Shown here one piece after another: positions 19,984 to 31,535 of a stretch of DNA of 64,000 nt. The stretch covers positions 47,590,973-47,654,972 of the forward strand of contig NC_080081.1 in NCBI RefSeq assembly GCF_949987535.1, read 5' to 3'. The notes beneath the pieces are model-generated. The model did no database searches and had not been told where the DNA came from. It saw only the letters and a program-made list of their open reading frames with translations. Position numbers and translations under genes: made by a program. This stretch comes from Balaenoptera acutorostrata. Taxonomy: Eukaryota; Chordata; Mammalia; Artiodactyla; Balaenopteridae. The stretch's first letter is position 1. Each line of letters starts with the position of its first letter.

Positions 19984-20414
19984 AATAGATAAATGTCCCA
20001 GACTTTCCTGGTGACGCAGTGGTTAAGAATCCACCTGCCAATGCAGGGGACACAGGTTTGATCCCTGGTCCGGGAAGATCCCACATGCTGCAGAACAACT
20101 AAGTCCGTGTTCCACAACTACTGAGCCCATGCTCTAGAGCCCACGAGTTACAACTACTGAGCCTGCACGCCGCAACTACTGAGCCCGTGTGCCGCAACTA
20201 CTGAGCCCACATGCTGCAACTACTGAGATTGCGTGCTGCAACTACTGAAGCTCACACACCTAGAGCCTGTGCTCCACAACAAGAGAAGCCACCACAATGA
20301 GAAGCCCACGCACCACAACAAAGAGTAACCCCTGCTCACTGCAACTAGAGAAAGCCCACAAACGGCTATGAAGACCCAGTGCAGCCAAAAAGAAAATAAA
20401 TAGAGAAATGTCCC
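19984..20414 (+). mobile_element. CHR-type SINE, forward, with 16-bp TSD and expanded internal repeat
   Basis: The duplication AATAGATAAATGTCCC (19984-19999) recurs with one mismatch at 20399-20414. The head reads GACTTTCCTGGTGACGCAGTGG and the tail AAAAAGAAAATAAA. The body contains about six tandem units of roughly 24 bp built on CAACTACTGAGCC (20110-20250). It sits at the 3' end of the L2 relic, opposite in orientation to the SINE 0.5 kb upstream. Confidence 0.92.
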
Positions 20415-20559
20415 TCCCTACTATGTATGTCTCTCCCCTGTAACCACTGAAGTTCACCTATAAAAGTCACTCTGGTAGGTGCTTCTCTTCATGTTGTCCA
20501 ACCCAATGATGAAATAAACTTCATATTTTACGGCAAGACAAGAAAATTTTAAACATAAA

Positions 20560-20917
20560 ATTTTAACCATAAAATTTTTCTCTGCCCGTTTAGGCCTCCG
20601 CCCTCCCTTTTAGTGTGTGTTGTGCATCTGCACAACATCCATCTTAGGAGATAACCTTCCTTCTGAATCTTGTAAGGGCCCATGAAGACACATGCCCCAC
20701 TACTTGCTTTGTACATGTAGACCTGAGTTGTGTAAACTGTCAATGTCATTTAGTGTACAGCCCTCTTGTTTCAAAAACTCATATAACTGTGCTTTGACCA
20801 CTAATGGGCAAACAGTTCTTGGAGCTTTCTGAGAGGCTGTTCCTGGGTTATAACCCAGGCTCAAATAAAATTTTCCATTTCTCTCTTAGATCTACTGATT
20901 AATTTTTTTGTTGACAC
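20560..20917 (+). mobile_element. ERV LTR fragment
   Basis: LTR-like structure: GGCTCAAATAAAATTTTCC carries a poly(A) signal, followed by CTGATTAATTTTTTTGTTGACA as a plausible U5 end at 20917. The 5' limit is uncertain and the family is not identified. Confidence 0.5.
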
Positions 20918-21535
20918 CAAGTCCATGTGCCAGACTTGTGAGGTCAAACAAACCAAAACATTGGAGTTTGGAGCAGAGAAATGTTCATTGCAGGGCCAAC
21001 AAAAGAGAACGGTTGGCTCCTGCTCAAAAAAACCCAAGCTCCTCAATGGTTTTTGTGGATGAGTTTTTAAAGGCAACATTTGGGGAAGGGCTGCAGGGTA
21101 CATGACTTTCTTCTGATTGGTTGGTAGTGAGGTAACAGGGTAGAGTTCCAGGAATGTCAATCATCCACCTTCTGGTTGCAAGCAGTCTAGAGTCTCAGCA
21201 TGTAGTTATCATCCTCCACCTGGGTGGGGGGTCTTAGTTCCTGCAGAATAACTCAAAGATGTGTGTCAGATTGTTACATATATACATACCTCCCTTGAGG
21301 AAGAACTAGGACTCTTTTATCACTGAACTAGTGCTTCTTAACTGTTTTTCCTTTGTTTCTGCATTCTCTCACTTCCCTAATGAGTAACTACTTGAATCCA
21401 CTCTTTGGAACCAAGGGAAGGTCTAGGAGACTAAAGTCTTTTACTACAAACAAGAAATGGAGGACACAGCTTTTGTAGCTGGGAGGGACTTGTAGGGTCC
21501 TGCTTGGTTTCACTCACATGTAATTGATAAAGAAT
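20918..21535 (-). mobile_element. ERV LTR 'family A', reverse
   Basis: GAGGTCAAACAAACCAAAACA, CATCCTCCACCTGGGTGGGG, AGTTCCTGCAGAATAACTC and CCCTTGAGGAAGAACTAGG recur, in the same orientation, at 38.9-39.8, 40.6-41.15 and 41.45-41.7 kb. A reverse-strand poly(A) signal is expected where other copies show TTTATTGCA; here it reads TTCATTGCA. No internal viral sequence is attached. Confidence 0.6.
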
Positions 21536-22213
21536 CTCATTACTGACTTAAGAGAATGTTTAGTCAATATAGATTTATTGACCTTTATTTGTTGAACATA
21601 AGGCAAAAAACAGAATCAAGCAATTTTTGCAGTCTGTATAAGATTTGGAGACATGACGGGTTCTGTGACGGAATTTTCTCCTGTAGTGCCAGCTGCCATA
21701 ATTAAATGTGAAATAGTGACAAATATTTAGGACCTTTAGCTTTATGTTGCTAATCACACAAAGATCTATGGGCCTACATCCAGGAAAGAGAATCAGTGAA
21801 AAAAATAAAATTATGGTCACAACTACAAGAAAAAACTTTCAGCTTCACAGTTTTTCTTCTAGGTGTTGAAAAGAAAACCACAAACCTAAAATGGCATCAC
21901 TCGTGCTGAAAGCCCAAGATACCAAACCTAGATTTAATATCTGATCTAATTGCAGTTTCAACCTCTCCCAGAAATGTAATCTTAATTGACCAGTCTGGAA
22001 TTTTCTAGTCAAGCACCAGTAAGGTAATCAGTCATGTGGGCCCTCTCCATCCCCCAGAGAAAGAAGAGGCAATCTGCATGATAAAACCCTTGCCATTCCC
22101 TTCCCCCCAAAAAGAAGATGTCCTGGCCTAAAAATAATCCTTTCTTTTCCTTCTTTCCTAAAATCTCCCTTGGGTTCACCCTTCTTCCTATAAAACCTTC
22201 CATTTTGTACAAC
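21536..22213. other. Intergenic segment, probably repeat-derived
   Basis: AT-rich DNA between two LTR fragments, containing ATTTATTGACCTTTATTTGT. No gene or named element recognised. Confidence 0.35.
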
Positions 22214-22720
22214 TGAAACAGGAAGGAAGAAGGCAGGAAACAACCTTTGAAAGAATGACATAGCGTAAGGACACAACATAAACTGATTAGAACCAAATAG
22301 GTCCAAGATGGCAGATAAATGACTTCCACTAGACCCTGAGCCTCAGTATGTGCTCATTGTAACACATCATCAAGCTAAATTACACACCCACAGGTGCCAT
22401 GATAGTTCCAAGTCCGACCATAAGGATCAAAAAGTGGGCAGTGGCCCAATTCCTGGAAATCCCCACCCCTTCCCGAAATAGCTGGAATACTCCTCCCACT
22501 CATTAGCCTATGAAATTACCCACCCCTATAAAAATTATCAACCCCATACCCTGGTATGGGCTCTCGCCTTCTGAGATGGCCCACACTCTGTCTGTGGAGT
22601 GTGTTTCTCTCTAAATAAATCCACTTCTTACCTACACTTTGTCTCACTGAATTCTTTCTGTGATGAGACATCAAGAACTTGAGCTTCATTAAGTCCTGAA
22701 ACCAGGTGTGTGATCTCAGT
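22214..22720 (+). mobile_element. ERV LTR 'family B', forward, with leader
   Basis: Begins TGAAACAGGAAGGAAGAAGG and holds CCAAGATGGCAGATAAATG. A TATA-like ACCCCTATAAAAATTATC lies near 22525 and CTCTAAATAAATCCACTTC is the poly(A) signal context. After about 22705 the leader contains GGTTCAAGTCCTGGAC and GGGTTCAAGTCCCAATC, which resemble a tRNA arm and may mark a primer-binding region. The same LTR recurs in reverse at 40.04-40.52 kb. Confidence 0.62.
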
Positions 22721-23049
22721 TGGAAGACCGTAGGTTATGGCCTGGTTCAAGTCCTGGACGCTTGGGTTCAAGTCCCAATCTGAGATGCATGTTTTCACAA
22801 CCCCTTGGATCATCCTTCCAGTTGCTCTTTGGGATGTTTCTGGATTCATGAATCTTTGAACAAGCCAATTAAGTATTTAAATTTACTCTATTTAATTTTG
22901 TTTTTTAACATAGGTATAGCTTAAAATTAATCCAAAGCTCAATGAAAAGTACATTTGAGTTCTTTTGAACTCATTTGAGATCTTTTGAAGTTTAATTTTT
23001 TAAAGACACCTACAGTATATATTAAAGAAGAAATAGTTCATTGTTTTAA

Positions 23050-23260
23050 TCCATTCATTCATTTATACAATCAGTAAATATTTAATGAGAGCTTCTACAT
23101 GTCAGGCATTGGGCCAGGTACCAGTAATAAGCAGAGAAAAAGACCTAAAGTGTATCTGCCCTCAAGGAGTTTACATTCGAATAGAAAGATAAATGCTAAA
23201 CAACTAATTATATAATTCATTTTTTAGCTTTAATTGTGACAAGTGCTATAAATAAGAAAC
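23050..23260 (-). mobile_element. L2 LINE 3' end, reverse
   Basis: ATTCATTCATTTATACAATC, GTCAGGCATTGGGCCAGGTA and AAGGAGTTTACATTCGAATAG follow the reverse complement of the L2 3'UTR. Confidence 0.7.
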
Positions 23261-23424
23261 CAAGAAACTATGAGTGCACATGGGGGTGGACAATCTCTCT
23301 TTGCCTTTCATATGAGTCCTCTCCCTGTTACCACAGCTGTTGTTCCAGAATCATACCCCTGCCTCTCCCTCCAATAGAAACCAATTACTCTTATCTGAGT
23401 TTCAGGAGGAAGCTGCAAAGAGAA

Positions 23425-23900
23425 AAAAACAAGAACTGGTTAGAACCAACTGGGCCCAAGATGGCAGAAGATTCGACTTCCAGTAGACCATGAGCCTCAT
23501 TATACCCTCATTGTAATCCATTAGCTAAATGACACACCCACCAGTGCCATGAAAGTTGATGATTGTCATGACAACAATAGGAAAAGCCCAGACAAGGACT
23601 GGAAAGGAGAGTTGCCTCAGTTCTAGGTCCAAACCACACCCCTGTTCTCAGAAAACTCATGAATATTCCTCCCACTCTTTCCAAATCCCTCCCTTTTACT
23701 TTGACCCTCCTATATATTTGGTGTCTCTGCCCAAATTGGGTTGAGGAGTTGATTTGTGAACTAGGTTCCAGCTTCTCCATTCTTTGGCCAGTGAATAAGC
23801 ATGTGCTGTTCTAGTCTCAGCATTGGTTTCATAATTGGCTGTGTGAATCTGATCGGAAAAAGAACCTCCCTGGAGGAGACAAGGGTCTTGGCCTGGGCTA
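23425..23900 (+). mobile_element. ERV LTR related to family B, forward, diverged
   Basis: GAACTGGTTAGAACCAACTG, CCCAAGATGGCAGAAGATTC and ACTTCCAGTAGACCATGAGCC align with the 22.2-kb LTR. The downstream half (CCTATATATTTGGTGTCTCT) differs. The two forward copies are too divergent to be the two LTRs of one provirus. Confidence 0.5.
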
Positions 23901-24735
23901 GGACCCCAGCACGGGTCCACTTGACCAATTCAGTAACATCCCTTCTCTGCTCTGCTCTGGCCTGGGAGGCTGACCTCTTTGGGCTACACACATGTTTCCT
24001 TGCTCTCTGGCTTCCCTTTGTGTTCATGAGGATATAGGAGAGCAGAAGGGGATCAAGGTCAGGGTAACTACCTCCCAGGCCCCCTCTCAGTCCAACCCTG
24101 GCATGGCAGTAGTTATACTGCTCTCTTTAGGTCTTGGGAACCACTTCCTTCCCTTGTCACCCAGGCCTAGCCATGGGCACAGCTCCCACGTGACAGTCTG
24201 GCTGTCCTCGCTGTACCGTAACCCTGCGTGCACGTGGTGAATCATCTTCTTGAGCTCATCAGTTTTCCACGTTGAGTGTGCCACCTATTTCCTGTTAGGC
24301 TCCCTAGAACTCGGAGCAGATAGCTGGGGAATCTGACCAAATTTATTTATTTATTTATTTTTCAAAATTTAGATAGAAAGGGTGAGGACAAAGAAGGCTT
24401 TCTTGAGGAAGTCATGCTTAAGCTGCTGGCTAAAGGGTGTTGCTCTCCTGGTTGGTTCTTCTTACACCTCCTCTCCTCTCCACATTAACATCCATGAGAC
24501 CAGAGAAGAGTAATGGCGTCCGTCATCAATTGTTCTTTATCCCTTTGATTCCACTACCCTCCCTCAACCCCAGCAGTAAACACTTTCTCTTTCTGTTTTC
24601 ACTAGAATGACCCCTCCTGGGATAGGTCATCATGCGCTCTGAGATCTTTCCCCCTCCTTACTCTTTCTCCTTAATCCTCCATCTTTCCTGTCCTGTCAAA
24701 ATCCCTAAAATATGTGCCCTCCATGTGACCATGCT
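23901..24735. other. Intergenic segment with (TTTA)n
   Basis: No gene recognised. A short (TTTA)n run lies at 24341-24362. Forward frames of about 80 codons (23801-24240) have no domain signature. Confidence 0.4.
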
Positions 24736-25145
24736 GTGACATGTATGCCTTCTCTCACTGCCCCTGTGTATTCAGCCACACTAGACAGTTTGCTGTTCAA
24801 TGCCTTTGTTCACAGTTTTTCTTCTGGATCACCCTAGCCTCATCTGTCTCTTCTGTTGAAATCCCTTCCAGTTTAAATGCCACCACTGTGCAAAGCCTTC
24901 CTAAAGGTCTCAGTAGGAAGTATTCACGTCCATTATTTTTTGTTCCCATAAAGACTCTTTTTTTTTTTTACCTTTTTTGTTCTTCTCACATGATTTATAG
25001 TTTTGATATTTGTGAAAATGTCTTATTTCTCTCCCATGATTTTCAGCTCTGAGAAGGCAGGGACTAGTTTGCCTATGGAACATTTACAACACTACATCTA
25101 ATACAATGCCCAGCACTTAGTAAGAGACTTTGGCTTTTAGTATCC
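24736..25145 (+). mobile_element. L2 LINE 3' end, forward
   Basis: CCCTTCCAGTTTAAATGCCA, CAGCTCTGAGAAGGCAGGGA and AATGCCCAGCACTTAGTAAG match the end of L2 ORF2 and its 3'UTR. Confidence 0.72.
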
Positions 25146-25769
25146 ATTGATACATATTATTTACCCTCTGTTGTAGAAAATCATAATGGAATCATTCCCT
25201 TACACAACAAAATAAATGAAAATGTTAGTGTGCTCTCTTTGTCTGTGGCCCCTGGCATGGTTACTTGCATAGTGTGCTTTTTATTGCAATGTAATTAAAT
25301 CGTACAGTTAAAACAAACATAACTAAGGGAAATAGAGCTAAGAATATTGCCTCCAGTTACAACTTGAAAGGCCTGATTTTATCCCACCATTTCCAATCTT
25401 CTAACATTCAAGAATCAGTTATGCCACAGTCTTTATCATCTCAGGAAAAAATAAAATAAAAATCTTTTAAAGCCCTCCAGATACCATATAGCTGCATAGA
25501 GCTGGATAAATAGGGACAAGGCATAGACAGATTAATTCAGGGGAAATAAAAATATGTTTCCCTTAGATTCATGTTCCACACTTCAAACTGAGATTTCTAA
25601 AAGTTCTCCCCTAGGAGGCTTTTGTTATGTCTATTGTTTGGTTTGATAATGCTGGAAGATGAGGAATTTGGGAATTTTAACTCCAAAAAGACTTTTCAGT
25701 TCTATGTATTCTGTGAAATTGAACTTGGTTTTAAATGGTAGTTTCTATACGTTAAAGATATATTTAAAA
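25146..25769. other. Intergenic segment, nothing recognised
   Basis: AT-rich single-copy-looking DNA without frame, repeat or RNA-gene signal. Confidence 0.4.
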
Positions 25770-25985
25770 TAAAGTAATAATACTAACTACCATTTATTAA
25801 TCATCCAATAACTCTTTTAATCTTATAACTAGCTCCAATGCAGATATTATTGTCCCCATTACATAGATGAGGAAACCGAGACTCAAGATGTTCACTGCCC
25901 TGTTCCAGGGCACAGTTTTCAAGTGACAGCTCTTCCTTGGTCCAATGCTTATGTTCTTAAACACTACTGTCTACCTCCTCCTGGC
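25770..25985 (-). mobile_element. MIR SINE, reverse
   Basis: ATTATTGTCCCCATTACATA, GATGAGGAAACCGAGACTCA and CTTAAACACTACTGTCTACC are the reverse complement of the MIR core and tRNA-like head. Confidence 0.8.
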
Positions 25986-26415
25986 AATATCACTGGGGTG
26001 ATGCACATTTGTTTGGCCATCGCCTGTGTATGGTACAAATGTTCTACAACCTTCTGAAACTTGTATGATCTCAGAAAGCATCTTGCTTAGGGAGCAGAGC
26101 TGCGCAAAGAGCTGGAGAAGTGATGGCCTGGAGGAAACATGACAGGGAAATGGACCAGCCCTATTCAGAGTACTGCTAGGGCTTCCTTTGTCTTTTAAAC
26201 CAATAACAGCTGGGAAATGAGCCTGTTAATCTGCTGGGAAAGAGAGTCTCTGGAAGGACAAGGAAGGACTTTCTGCCCTGCACACATAGGTAAGCATGCT
26301 CTGAGAGCATATATCATCTTCTATTTTAAAAGTCACTCCCGAGAATGTGTGTTTTAAAGTGGTTGGGTGGTAGATTTTTTACGTTGGTCTCTGTGCATAT
26401 TTAAATACATTTTTT

Positions 26416-27688
26416 GGAGAATACAAAGGAGAAAAGATAGTCTCTTCAATAAGTGGTGCTGGGAAAACTGGACAGCTACATGTAAAAGAATGAAATTAGA
26501 ACACTTCCTAATACCATACACAAAAATAAACTCAAAATGGACTAAAGACCTAAATGTAAGACCAGACAGTATAAAATCTTAGAGAAAAACATAGGAAGAA
26601 TACTCTTTGACATAAATCACAGCAAGATCTTTGACCCACCTCCTAGAGTAATGAAAATAAAAACAAAAATAAACAAATGGGACCTAATGAAACTTAAAAG
26701 CTTTTGCACAGAAAAGGAAACCATAAACAATATGAAAAGACAACACTCAGAATGGGACAAAATATTTGCAAACGAAGCAATGAACAAGGGATTAATCTCC
26801 AAAATATACAAGCAGCTCATGGAGTGAAATATCAAAAAACAAACAACACAATCCAAAAATGGGCAGAAGACCTAAATAGGCATTTCTCCATAGAAGACAT
26901 ACAGATGTCCAAGAGGCACATGACAAGATTCTTAACATCACTAATTATTAGAGAAATGCAAATCAAAACTACAATGAGTTATCACCTCACAACAGTCAGA
27001 ATGGCCATCATCAAAAAATCTACAAATAATAAATGCTCTAGAGGGTGTGGAGAAAAAGGAACCCTCCTACACTGTTGGCAGGAATGTCAATTGATATAGT
27101 CACTATGGAGAACAGTATGGAGGTTCCTTATAAAACTAAAAATACAATTACCATATGAGCCAGCAATCCCACTACTGGGCATATACCCTGAGAAAACCAT
27201 AATTCAAAAAGACACATGCACCCCAATGTTCATTGCAGCACTATTTACAATAGCCAGGTCATGGAAGCAATGTAAATGTCCATCGACACATGAATGGATA
27301 AAGAAGGTGTGGTACATATATACAATGGAATATTACTCAGCCATAAAAAGGAATGGAATTGGGTCATTTGTAGAGACATGGATGGACCTATATACTGTCA
27401 TACAGAAAGAAGTAAGTCAGAAAGAGAAAAACAAATATTGTATATTAACGCATATATGTGGAATCTAGAAAAATGGTAGAGATGAACTGGTTTGCAAGGC
27501 AGAAATAGAGACACAGAAGTAGAGAACAAACCTATGGACACCAAGGGGGGAAAGTAGGGTGGGGGGGATGATGGGATGAATTGGGAGATTGGGACTGACA
27601 TATTTACACTAATATGTATTAAATAGATAACTAATAAGAACCTGCTGTATAAAAAAAATAAATAGATAAAATTAAATTTAAAAAAGTG
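26416..27688 (+). mobile_element. 5'-truncated L1 (ORF2 C terminus, 3'UTR, tail) with 58-bp flanking duplication
   Basis: Contains ORF2 text from AAGATAGTCTCTTCAATAAG, through the cysteine-rich end (AGAGGGTGTGGAGAAAAAGG; CATTGTTGGC-like) and a G-rich 3'UTR tract at 27544-27579, to CCTGCTGTATAAAAAAAATA and an A-rich tail. Frames at 26704-27099 and 27226-27468 are ORF2 remnants split by stops. The flank 26357-26415 is repeated at 27689-27746 with five substitutions over 58 bp. That is a target-site duplication far longer than the usual 7-20 bp. Confidence 0.9.
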
Positions 27689-27746
27689 AAGTGGTTGAGT
27701 GGTAGATTTTTTACATTGCTTTCTATGCATATTTAAATACATTTTT

Positions 27747-28758
27747 CTCCAGCTGTTAACGAAAGTTGTTTAAACATCAAAAACTTCAAAGACATAGAGA
27801 CCCAAGAAAAACATTTTTTATTGAATTGAAGCTGTATTTTTTTCATCGAGAAAGCAGTCATCTAAATGGTTTTTTCTATTTTCTATCTCACATATAACAC
27901 CTCAATAGTAATATGAGAGACAGTATTCAGAAAGCAATTCCAAACACATTAAAAAAGCTGCTTTGGAAAAATGAGTCAAGTGAGTTTTTTCCCTCTAAAG
28001 GCCACAAAAAGAAACACCCTTCTCACAGGCAATAGGTTGTAAAGGGAATAAGCGCTAGGACTCAATATCTCATCTAAAATCTTGCAGGAAAGAATGTTTA
28101 TTACTGCAGGAAGCAGAAGGTGAGCCTAGATTATAAATGAGATCCTGCAGACAAGGGAGATGTATCTTGCTGAAGTATTACTGTACAGAACGAACCTTTA
28201 AAGCTTGGACTCTGAAGGCATAAACCATTGTCAAATAAATCTAAACTGATGTATTCATTTTTAATAAAAGAAAATGCAACATAGCATGACCACAATAATA
28301 CATAATTTCATCCTTGCATTTCAGTTCTCAAGGGTTATTTAATTTTCCTTAAAACATTACAGAAAATACAAGGAGTTAGATGAAAATAAATATTCTCACC
28401 TAGAATGATAATTATTTCATCAGCATTTTCCCCACCAATGAGAAACAATAGTAGAATACGCATATGGGAAGGCCTGTCTATAGTTTATCTATACAATAAT
28501 TTTAAATATCCCGATTGACATATAAATAGTTAAGAGAAGAGATGGCTAATTTTTTTCTTTTAAAATTATTTAAAGGTCTTTTATTTGAATATTTAAATTC
28601 TCTATAAAGAAGGTAAGTCCCACAGGAAATACAAATATTAATTGTGAAAAATAAAGAGAACTGAACTGGTATAGGAGTATTCTATTAAAAATGGTTCTCA
28701 TGTGAATAATCCATGGGGTTAATTGCAGCCATGAGACAAATGACTGCCAAAGCTGTTT
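27747..28758. other. Intergenic segment, nothing recognised
   Basis: AT-rich, repeat-poor DNA with no gene-like frame. Confidence 0.4.
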
Positions 28759-29116
28759 TTAAAAAATGTTTTTATGGGCTTCCCTGGTGGCGCAGTGATT
28801 GAGAGTCTGCCTGTTAGTACGGGGGACGTTGGTTAGAGCTCTGGTCTGGGAGGATCCCGCATGCCGCGGAGCGGCTGGGCCCGTGAGCCACAGCTGCTGA
28901 GCCTGCGCGTCTGGACCCTGTGCTCCGCAACAAGAGGGGCGGCGATGGTGAAAAGGCCCGCGCGCCACGATTGGGAGTGGCCCCCGCTTGCCGCAGCTGG
29001 GGAGGGCCCTCACGCGGAAGCGAGGACCCAACACAGCGAAAAATAAATATATAAATAAATAAATAAATAGAATTTATTAAAAAATAGAAAATCTCACTCT
29101 TAAAAAAAAATGTTTT
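28759..29116 (+). mobile_element. CHR-type SINE, forward, short form
   Basis: Head GGGCTTCCCTGGTGGCGCAG includes a good Pol III A-box (TGGCGCAGTGA). The B-box position is mutated (GGTTAGAGCTC). The body is GC-rich with many CpGs, and the tail is (AAAT)n ending near 29090. The flanks TT(A)nTGTTTT at 28759-28772 and 29100-29116 are a plausible TSD that differs in A-run length. The high CpG content suggests a younger copy than the 20-kb SINEs. Confidence 0.9.
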
Positions 29117-29384
29117 CTTAATGTGACATTGCGTTTTTGATCTCAGTTTTTTTTCTCTCTCTCCTTTTTCCTCTTCACTGTTTTCCTTCTTGCATTCTTC
29201 TGCTATTTTTAAAGTAGGGCTTAAATTAGTTATATTAAAAACACATAAAGAAGGTGGTAAATAAAATAGAAATAAAAGTTACCGGAAACTAATGATTTTA
29301 CTACAATCTTCTACAAAGATTGTAGAATCTTTCTGTGTAACAGACAATGCAGCTGAGTGAGTTTTATGGTGACCCAGGTAGATG

Positions 29385-29983
29385 TTAGGCATTCTTTTTT
29401 TTTTTTTAATTGAGGTATAGTTGATGTACAATACTATGTATCAGGTGTATGACACAGTGATTCACAACTTTTAAATTTATAGTTATTATAAAATATTGGC
29501 TATATTCTGTGTTCTGTACAATATATCCTTGTAGCTTATTTTATACATAGTAGTTTGTAGTTAATCCCCTACCCCTATGTTGCCCCTCCCCTTTCCCCAC
29601 TGGTAACACTAATTTGTTCTCTATATCTGTGAGTCTGTTTCTTTTTTCTGGTTTTCACTAGTTTGTTGTATTAATAATGCTGCTATGAACATTGGGGTGC
29701 ATGTATCTTTTTGAATTAGTGTTTTCCTTTTTTTCAGACATATACCCAGGAGTGAAATTGCTGGGTCATATGATAGTCCTATTTGCAGTTTTATGAGAAA
29801 CATCCATACTGTTTTCCACAGTGGCTGCACTAATTTACATTCCCACCAATGGTGTACCAGGGTTCCCTTTTCTCTACATCCTTGCCAACATTTGTTATTT
29901 GCGTTTTTTTGATGATAGCCATTCTGACAGGTGTGAGGTGGTATGTCACTGTGGTTTTAATTTGCATTTAGGTATTCTTTTTT
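29385..29983 (-). mobile_element. L1 3' end, reverse, with 16-bp TSD
   Basis: After a T-run, the + strand reads AATTGAGGTATAGTTGATGT, then the reverse complement of ORF2 (TATACCCAGGAGTGAAATTG, CCATTCTGACAGGTGTGAGG). TTAGGCATTCTTTTTT at 29385-29400 and TTAGGTATTCTTTTTT at 29968-29983 flank the element, giving a 16-bp TSD with one mismatch. 5'-truncated to about 570 bp. Confidence 0.88.
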
Positions 29984-30224
29984 AATGACCAGAATCATCA
30001 GTTACTTCCTCTTCACCAGTGCCCAACATACCAGGGGAAATTCTATTATATAATCATATTTAATGTAAGGATGTCTTTCTGGAAGCTTGTATCATGTGTC
30101 ACTCAAAGGAACAGATATAATTAATCAAATAATGAGTTTGATTCCAAAAATCTGGATGCAGTTCAAGAGATACTGACTTTCAGGGATATAGTGTCTACAA
30201 CTTTAGTTTTTATGTTGAATAGAA

Positions 30225-30840
30225 CCTTAAAAAGTTAAAGAGGAAAACAGCTTGGCAGCTTCTCAAAAAGTTAAACATAGAATTACCATACCACATAGGA
30301 ATCCCACTCTTCAGAGTATACCCAAAGGAACTGAAAACAAGTACTCCAACAAATACATGTACATGCATGTCCATATCAGCACTATTCCTAATAGCCAAAG
30401 GTGGAAACAGCTCAAATGTCCATCAATAGATGAATGGATAAACAAATTGTGGTATATAAATACAATGGAATATTATCCAGCCATAAAAAGGAATGAAGTA
30501 CTGATACATGCTATGGCAAGGACGAACCTTGAAAGCATTGTGCAAAGAGAAAGAAGCTAGACACAGAGGTCACATATTGTATGATTCCATTTATGTGAAA
30601 TAGCCAGAAGAGGTAAATCCATATAAAGACAGATGCAAACCGGTGGTTTTCAGGGGCTGGGAATGGGGAGCAGCTGCTTAATAGGTGCAATGTGATAAAA
30701 ATGTTTCAGAACTAGATAGAGGTGGTGGTTTCACAATATTGTATGTGTTCTAAATGTCACTGAAATGTTCACTTTAAAAAGGTTAAATGTTATGTTGTAT
30801 TAATTTCATCTCCAAAAAAAAAAAAAAAAGAAAAGAAAAC
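30225..30840 (+). mobile_element. Older L1 3' end (L1M-like), forward
   Basis: TAGAATTACCATACCACATA, GGAATCCCACTCTTCAGAGT, TGGTATATAAATACAATGGA and CGGTGGTTTTCAGGGGCTGG are typical of older mammalian L1M 3' ends. They end with TTAATTTCATCTCC and an A16 tail at about 30814. The frame 30252-30560 is an ORF2 remnant. Confidence 0.85.
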
Positions 30841-31269
30841 CTTCCAGAAAAATAAGGAATGAAAACTCAAAGTCACTGAAACTTAAATTATAGCTCAGAA
30901 AAATATGGACAGGAGGCATTGGACAGTCAGAATTTGATGTAAATGAACATGTGATAATATCAGGAGACAGAGAAGAAAAGTGAGCCCAATAGCAAGTATA
31001 TTATGAAGAAAAAACCTTCAATAGAAAGACATAGTCAAACAAAAGCAAACCCTCTCTAAAGCAAACTTAGGAAAAGCTCTTTTTAAATGAGTGAAATATA
31101 AATAGTAAATATGTTTTTAAATTTTATATTATTGAATCAATTACATAGTTAAAGTCCGAAGTTGATTTTTGTAGTAGATAATAGATAACTCATTTATAGT
31201 TTATTAAATTACATAATTATTATTAAATGTATAATGTAATTCAATGAGTTGAAATATGCTCCCTCAATC
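30841..31269. other. Intergenic segment, nothing recognised
   Basis: Very AT-rich DNA lacking gene or repeat signals. Confidence 0.4.
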
Positions 31270-31535
31270 TATTTTTTTTGAAGTATAGTTGATTTACAAT
31301 GCTGTGTTTCATGTGTACAGCAAAGTGATTCAGATATATATATGATATTATAAGAATATATAATATGTATATTCTTTTTCAGATTCTTTTCCATTGTAGG
31401 TTATTACAAAATATTAAATATAGTTCCTTGTGCTATACAGTAGATCCTTGTCGTTTATTTTATATATAGTAGTATGTACCTGTTATTTTCACATTCCTAA
31501 TTTATTCCTCTTCCTTTTTTCCTCCCTTCATCTTA
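31270..31535 (-). mobile_element. L1 3'UTR fragment, reverse
   Basis: TTGAAGTATAGTTGATTTACA, GTGTACAGCAAAGTGATTCAG and TAGTTCCTTGTGCTATACAG are the reverse complement of a cetartiodactyl L1 3' end. Confidence 0.82.

Noticed and set aside
22735..22780. tRNA gene (GGTTCAAGTCC repeats)
   Set aside because: Only the T-arm-like word recurs; no acceptor, D-arm or anticodon fold. It is better explained as an ERV leader.
22214..23900. Two forward family B LTRs as a 1.7-kb mini-provirus
   Set aside because: The downstream halves do not match and an L2 fragment lies between them; they are separate insertions.
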